Shown: positions 35,238-37,797 of the stretch, piece after piece | Position numbering within the stretch: position 1 is the stretch's first letter | How the letters are laid out: each line of letters begins with the position of its first letter | Assembly (NCBI RefSeq): GCF_009711265.1 | Contig: NZ_WMII01000012.1 | Coordinates: 106,168-143,964, forward strand | Length of the DNA stretch: 37,797 nucleotides | Direction: 5' to 3' | From: Paracoccus shanxieyensis | GTDB lineage: Bacteria > Pseudomonadota > Alphaproteobacteria > Rhodobacterales > Rhodobacteraceae | The notes under the pieces: model-generated | Seen by the model: only the letters and a program-made list of their open reading frames with translations | Databases searched by the model: none | What the model was told of the DNA's origin: nothing | Position numbers and translations under genes: made by a program

Positions 35238-36533
35238 TCAGTTTCCGTAGGCTTCCTTGATGGCGGCATTGCCGCGTTCGGTCGCGTTCTTCAGCGCGGT
35301 GGCGGCGTCCTGCTGACCGGCCAGCATCTTTTCATATTCCTCGTTCTGGATGTCGCGCAGCTGCGGCAGGTTGGCCGAGCGCACCCCCTTGGAATTCGCG
35401 GTCGGCGGCTTGCCCGACATCTGCAGGATCGGCACTTCGCGGGCCGGGTTCTTGTCATAGAAACCCGATGCCTTGGTCGCCTCATAGGCGGCCATCGTCA
35501 CCGGCAGATAGCCCGACTGTTCGTGCAGATATTGCTGCACCGGGGTCTGCGACAGATAGTTGAAGAAGGCCGCGACGCCCTTGTAGACCTCATCGGACTT
35601 GCCGCCCATCACCCATAGCGAGGCACCGCCCGGCGTGGTGTTTTGCGGCGCATTCGGCGCGGTTTCGTCATAGGGCAACTGGCCGATGCCATAGTTGATG
35701 CCAGATTTCACGATATCGCCTAACCCGCCCGAGCTTTCGGTCAGAATACCGCATTCGCCCGAGGTGAAGTTCTGCTTGGCCTCGGAGGTGCGGCCGCCAT
35801 AGACAAAGACCCCCTCTTTCGCCAGATCGGCAAGTTCCTGAAAATGCTTCACATAAAGCGGGCTGTCGATGGCCAGTTCCGGCACGCCTGCCAGACCGTT
35901 TTCATTGCTGCCCCAGGGCGTGTCGTTCCATGCGGCGAAGTTTTCGGTATGGATCCAGGTCAGCCAGGTCGAGGTGTAACCGCAGGTTGCAGCGCCCGAT
36001 TCCTTGATCTTGCGCGCGGCGGCCCAGACCTCGGCCCAGGTCTTGGGCGGGTTTTCGGTGTCCAGCCCGGCCTTCTGGAAAATGTCCTTGTTGTAATACA
36101 TCACCGGCGAGGACGAGTTGTAGGGGAAGGACAGCATGTCGCCTTCCGGGGTCGAATAATAGCCGACGATGCCCGCCAGATATTGCGACTTGTCGAAGGT
36201 GAAGCCGCCTTCCTCCAGCACTTCGGCGATGGGTTTCACCGCACCCTGCGCGGCCATCATCACGCCCGTGCCCACGTCGAAGACCTGAATGATGTCGGGG
36301 GCCTGACCGGCGCGGAATGCCGCGATCCCTGCGTTCAGCGTTTCGGGATAGGTGCCCTTGAACACGGGTTTCACCACATAATCCGATTGGCTGGCGTTGA
36401 AGTCGCTGGCGATCTTGTTGACCACCTCGTTATTGGCGCCCGACATGGCGTGCCACCAGCTGATCTCGGTCTGGGCCTGCGCGGCAAAGGGCATGACCGC
36501 CAGTCCGGCGATCCAGAGGGCTTGGGTTTTCAT
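35238..36533 (-). CDS. ugpB: Glycerol-3-phosphate-binding periplasmic protein UgpB
   Basis: A 431-residue periplasmic solute-binding protein of family 1. The signal peptide is [20 protein letters not shown]. The mature part starts [20 protein letters not shown], matching the UgpB ligand-binding start. [33 protein letters not shown] and [14 protein letters not shown] are further conserved segments. It delivers sn-glycerol-3-phosphate (and possibly glycerophosphodiesters) to UgpAE. GGAG lies about 7 nt before the ATG at 36533; the adjacent ATG at 36536 is an alternative. It is the first gene of the ugp operon. Confidence 0.95.
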   Translation of the reverse strand: MKTQALWIAGLAVMPFAAQAQTEISWWHAMSGANNEVVNKIASDFNASQSDYVVKPVFKGTYPETLNAGIAAFRAGQAPDIIQVFDVGTGVMMAAQGAVKPIAEVLEEGGFTFDKSQYLAGIVGYYSTPEGDMLSFPYNSSSPVMYYNKDIFQKAGLDTENPPKTWAEVWAAARKIKESGAATCGYTSTWLTWIHTENFAAWNDTPWGSNENGLAGVPELAIDSPLYVKHFQELADLAKEGVFVYGGRTSEAKQNFTSGECGILTESSGGLGDIVKSGINYGIGQLPYDETAPNAPQNTTPGGASLWVMGGKSDEVYKGVAAFFNYLSQTPVQQYLHEQSGYLPVTMAAYEATKASGFYDKNPAREVPILQMSGKPPTANSKGVRSANLPQLRDIQNEEYEKMLAGQQDAATALKNATERGNAAIKEAYGN

Positions 36534-36607
36534 CATATTTCTCCGTTCAATGAACTCGGGCAAACCGGAGGTTCACGCATGGCCCCGAACGGGGAAGCTG
36601 AGCCATG

Positions 36608-36630
36608 GGCCGGACCCTCCCCGTCCGGCC
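36608..36630 (-). terminator. Stem-loop between repressor gene and ugpB
   Basis: GGCCGGAC (36608-36615) and GTCCGGCC (36623-36630) form a perfect 8-bp stem with a 7-nt loop, in the 171-bp gap between the repressor stop and the ugpB start. A smaller CCCCG/CGGGG hairpin follows at 36583-36594. They could terminate repressor transcription or structure the ugp leader; no U-tract is seen. Confidence 0.45.
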
Positions 36631-36704
36631 ATTCCTGTAGTGTCCGACCCGACATGCCGCTGTCCCATCGCAAAGCTTCGTGACAGGGGCATGAAGGGCT
36701 GGCG

Positions 36705-37797
<1,093 letters not shown>

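Overview
The window looks like a chromosomal segment from a GC-rich alphaproteobacterium of the Rhodobacterales, most like Paracoccus or a close relative. The evidence is the high GC content, the Rhodobacterales-type gene order rsmB / heparinase-like / purH / lspA / DUF3035 lipoprotein / M16-M16 / mutL, and alphaproteobacterial families such as DUF1674 (SDHAF4-like), DUF3775 and a PopZ/DUF2497-like protein. Placement to genus is inference. Coding density is very high. No stretch of more than 300 bases lacks a gene, and I see no rRNA, tRNA, CRISPR array, insertion sequence, prophage or replication origin.

Layout. 1-2841 (minus): pcm-like methyltransferase, a TolC-type outer-membrane channel, then a PopZ-like protein running off the left edge in a perfect 9-bp tandem repeat. 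2953-6122: FAH-family hydrolase (plus), PaaI-type thioesterase and zinc metallopeptidase (minus), aldo/keto reductase (plus). 6214-7479 (plus): RbsD/FucU mutarotase and a BDH2-like dehydrogenase. 7483-13253 (minus): RND adaptor, RND pump and selD chained by overlapping stop/start codons, then a small secreted protein. 13367-13540 (minus): a 57-aa SDHAF4-like protein. 13595-24631 (plus): a long housekeeping run of rsmB, heparinase-like, purH, lspA, DUF3035 lipoprotein, an active/inactive M16 peptidase pair, mutL and DUF3775. 24638-29652 (minus): PQQ-type sugar dehydrogenase, saccharopine dehydrogenase, NlpC/P60 hydrolase, leucyl aminopeptidase and an unknown protein. 29797-30450 (plus): beta-carbonic anhydrase. 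30459-32324 (minus): complete biotin ECF transporter bioM-bioN-bioY. 32392-36533 (minus): glycerol-3-phosphate ABC transporter ugpB-A-E-C. 36705-37481 (minus): DeoR/GlpR-type repressor. 37672 to the right edge (plus): start of glycerol kinase glpK.

How the genes work together. The right end is a glycerol/glycerol-3-phosphate module: the GlpR-type repressor lies between the ugp transporter and divergent glpK, and the repressor-glpK gap holds two clear inverted repeats that are candidate operators. The BioMNY genes overlap and form one importer. The RND adaptor and pump probably use a TolC-type channel, and one is encoded about 7 kb away. FucU and the BDH2-like dehydrogenase may be the remains or a part of a non-phosphorylating deoxy-sugar route.

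I found no convincing undescribed multigene system. The items most worth a second look are the (Ala-Glu-Val)14 repeat in the PopZ-like protein, the ATGA coupling of selD to an efflux pump, a 13-bp perfect inverted repeat before glpK, a perfect hairpin over the mutL start codon, and a motif shared by two gene ends. Very long open antisense frames occur opposite several real genes; I treat them as GC-driven shadows.
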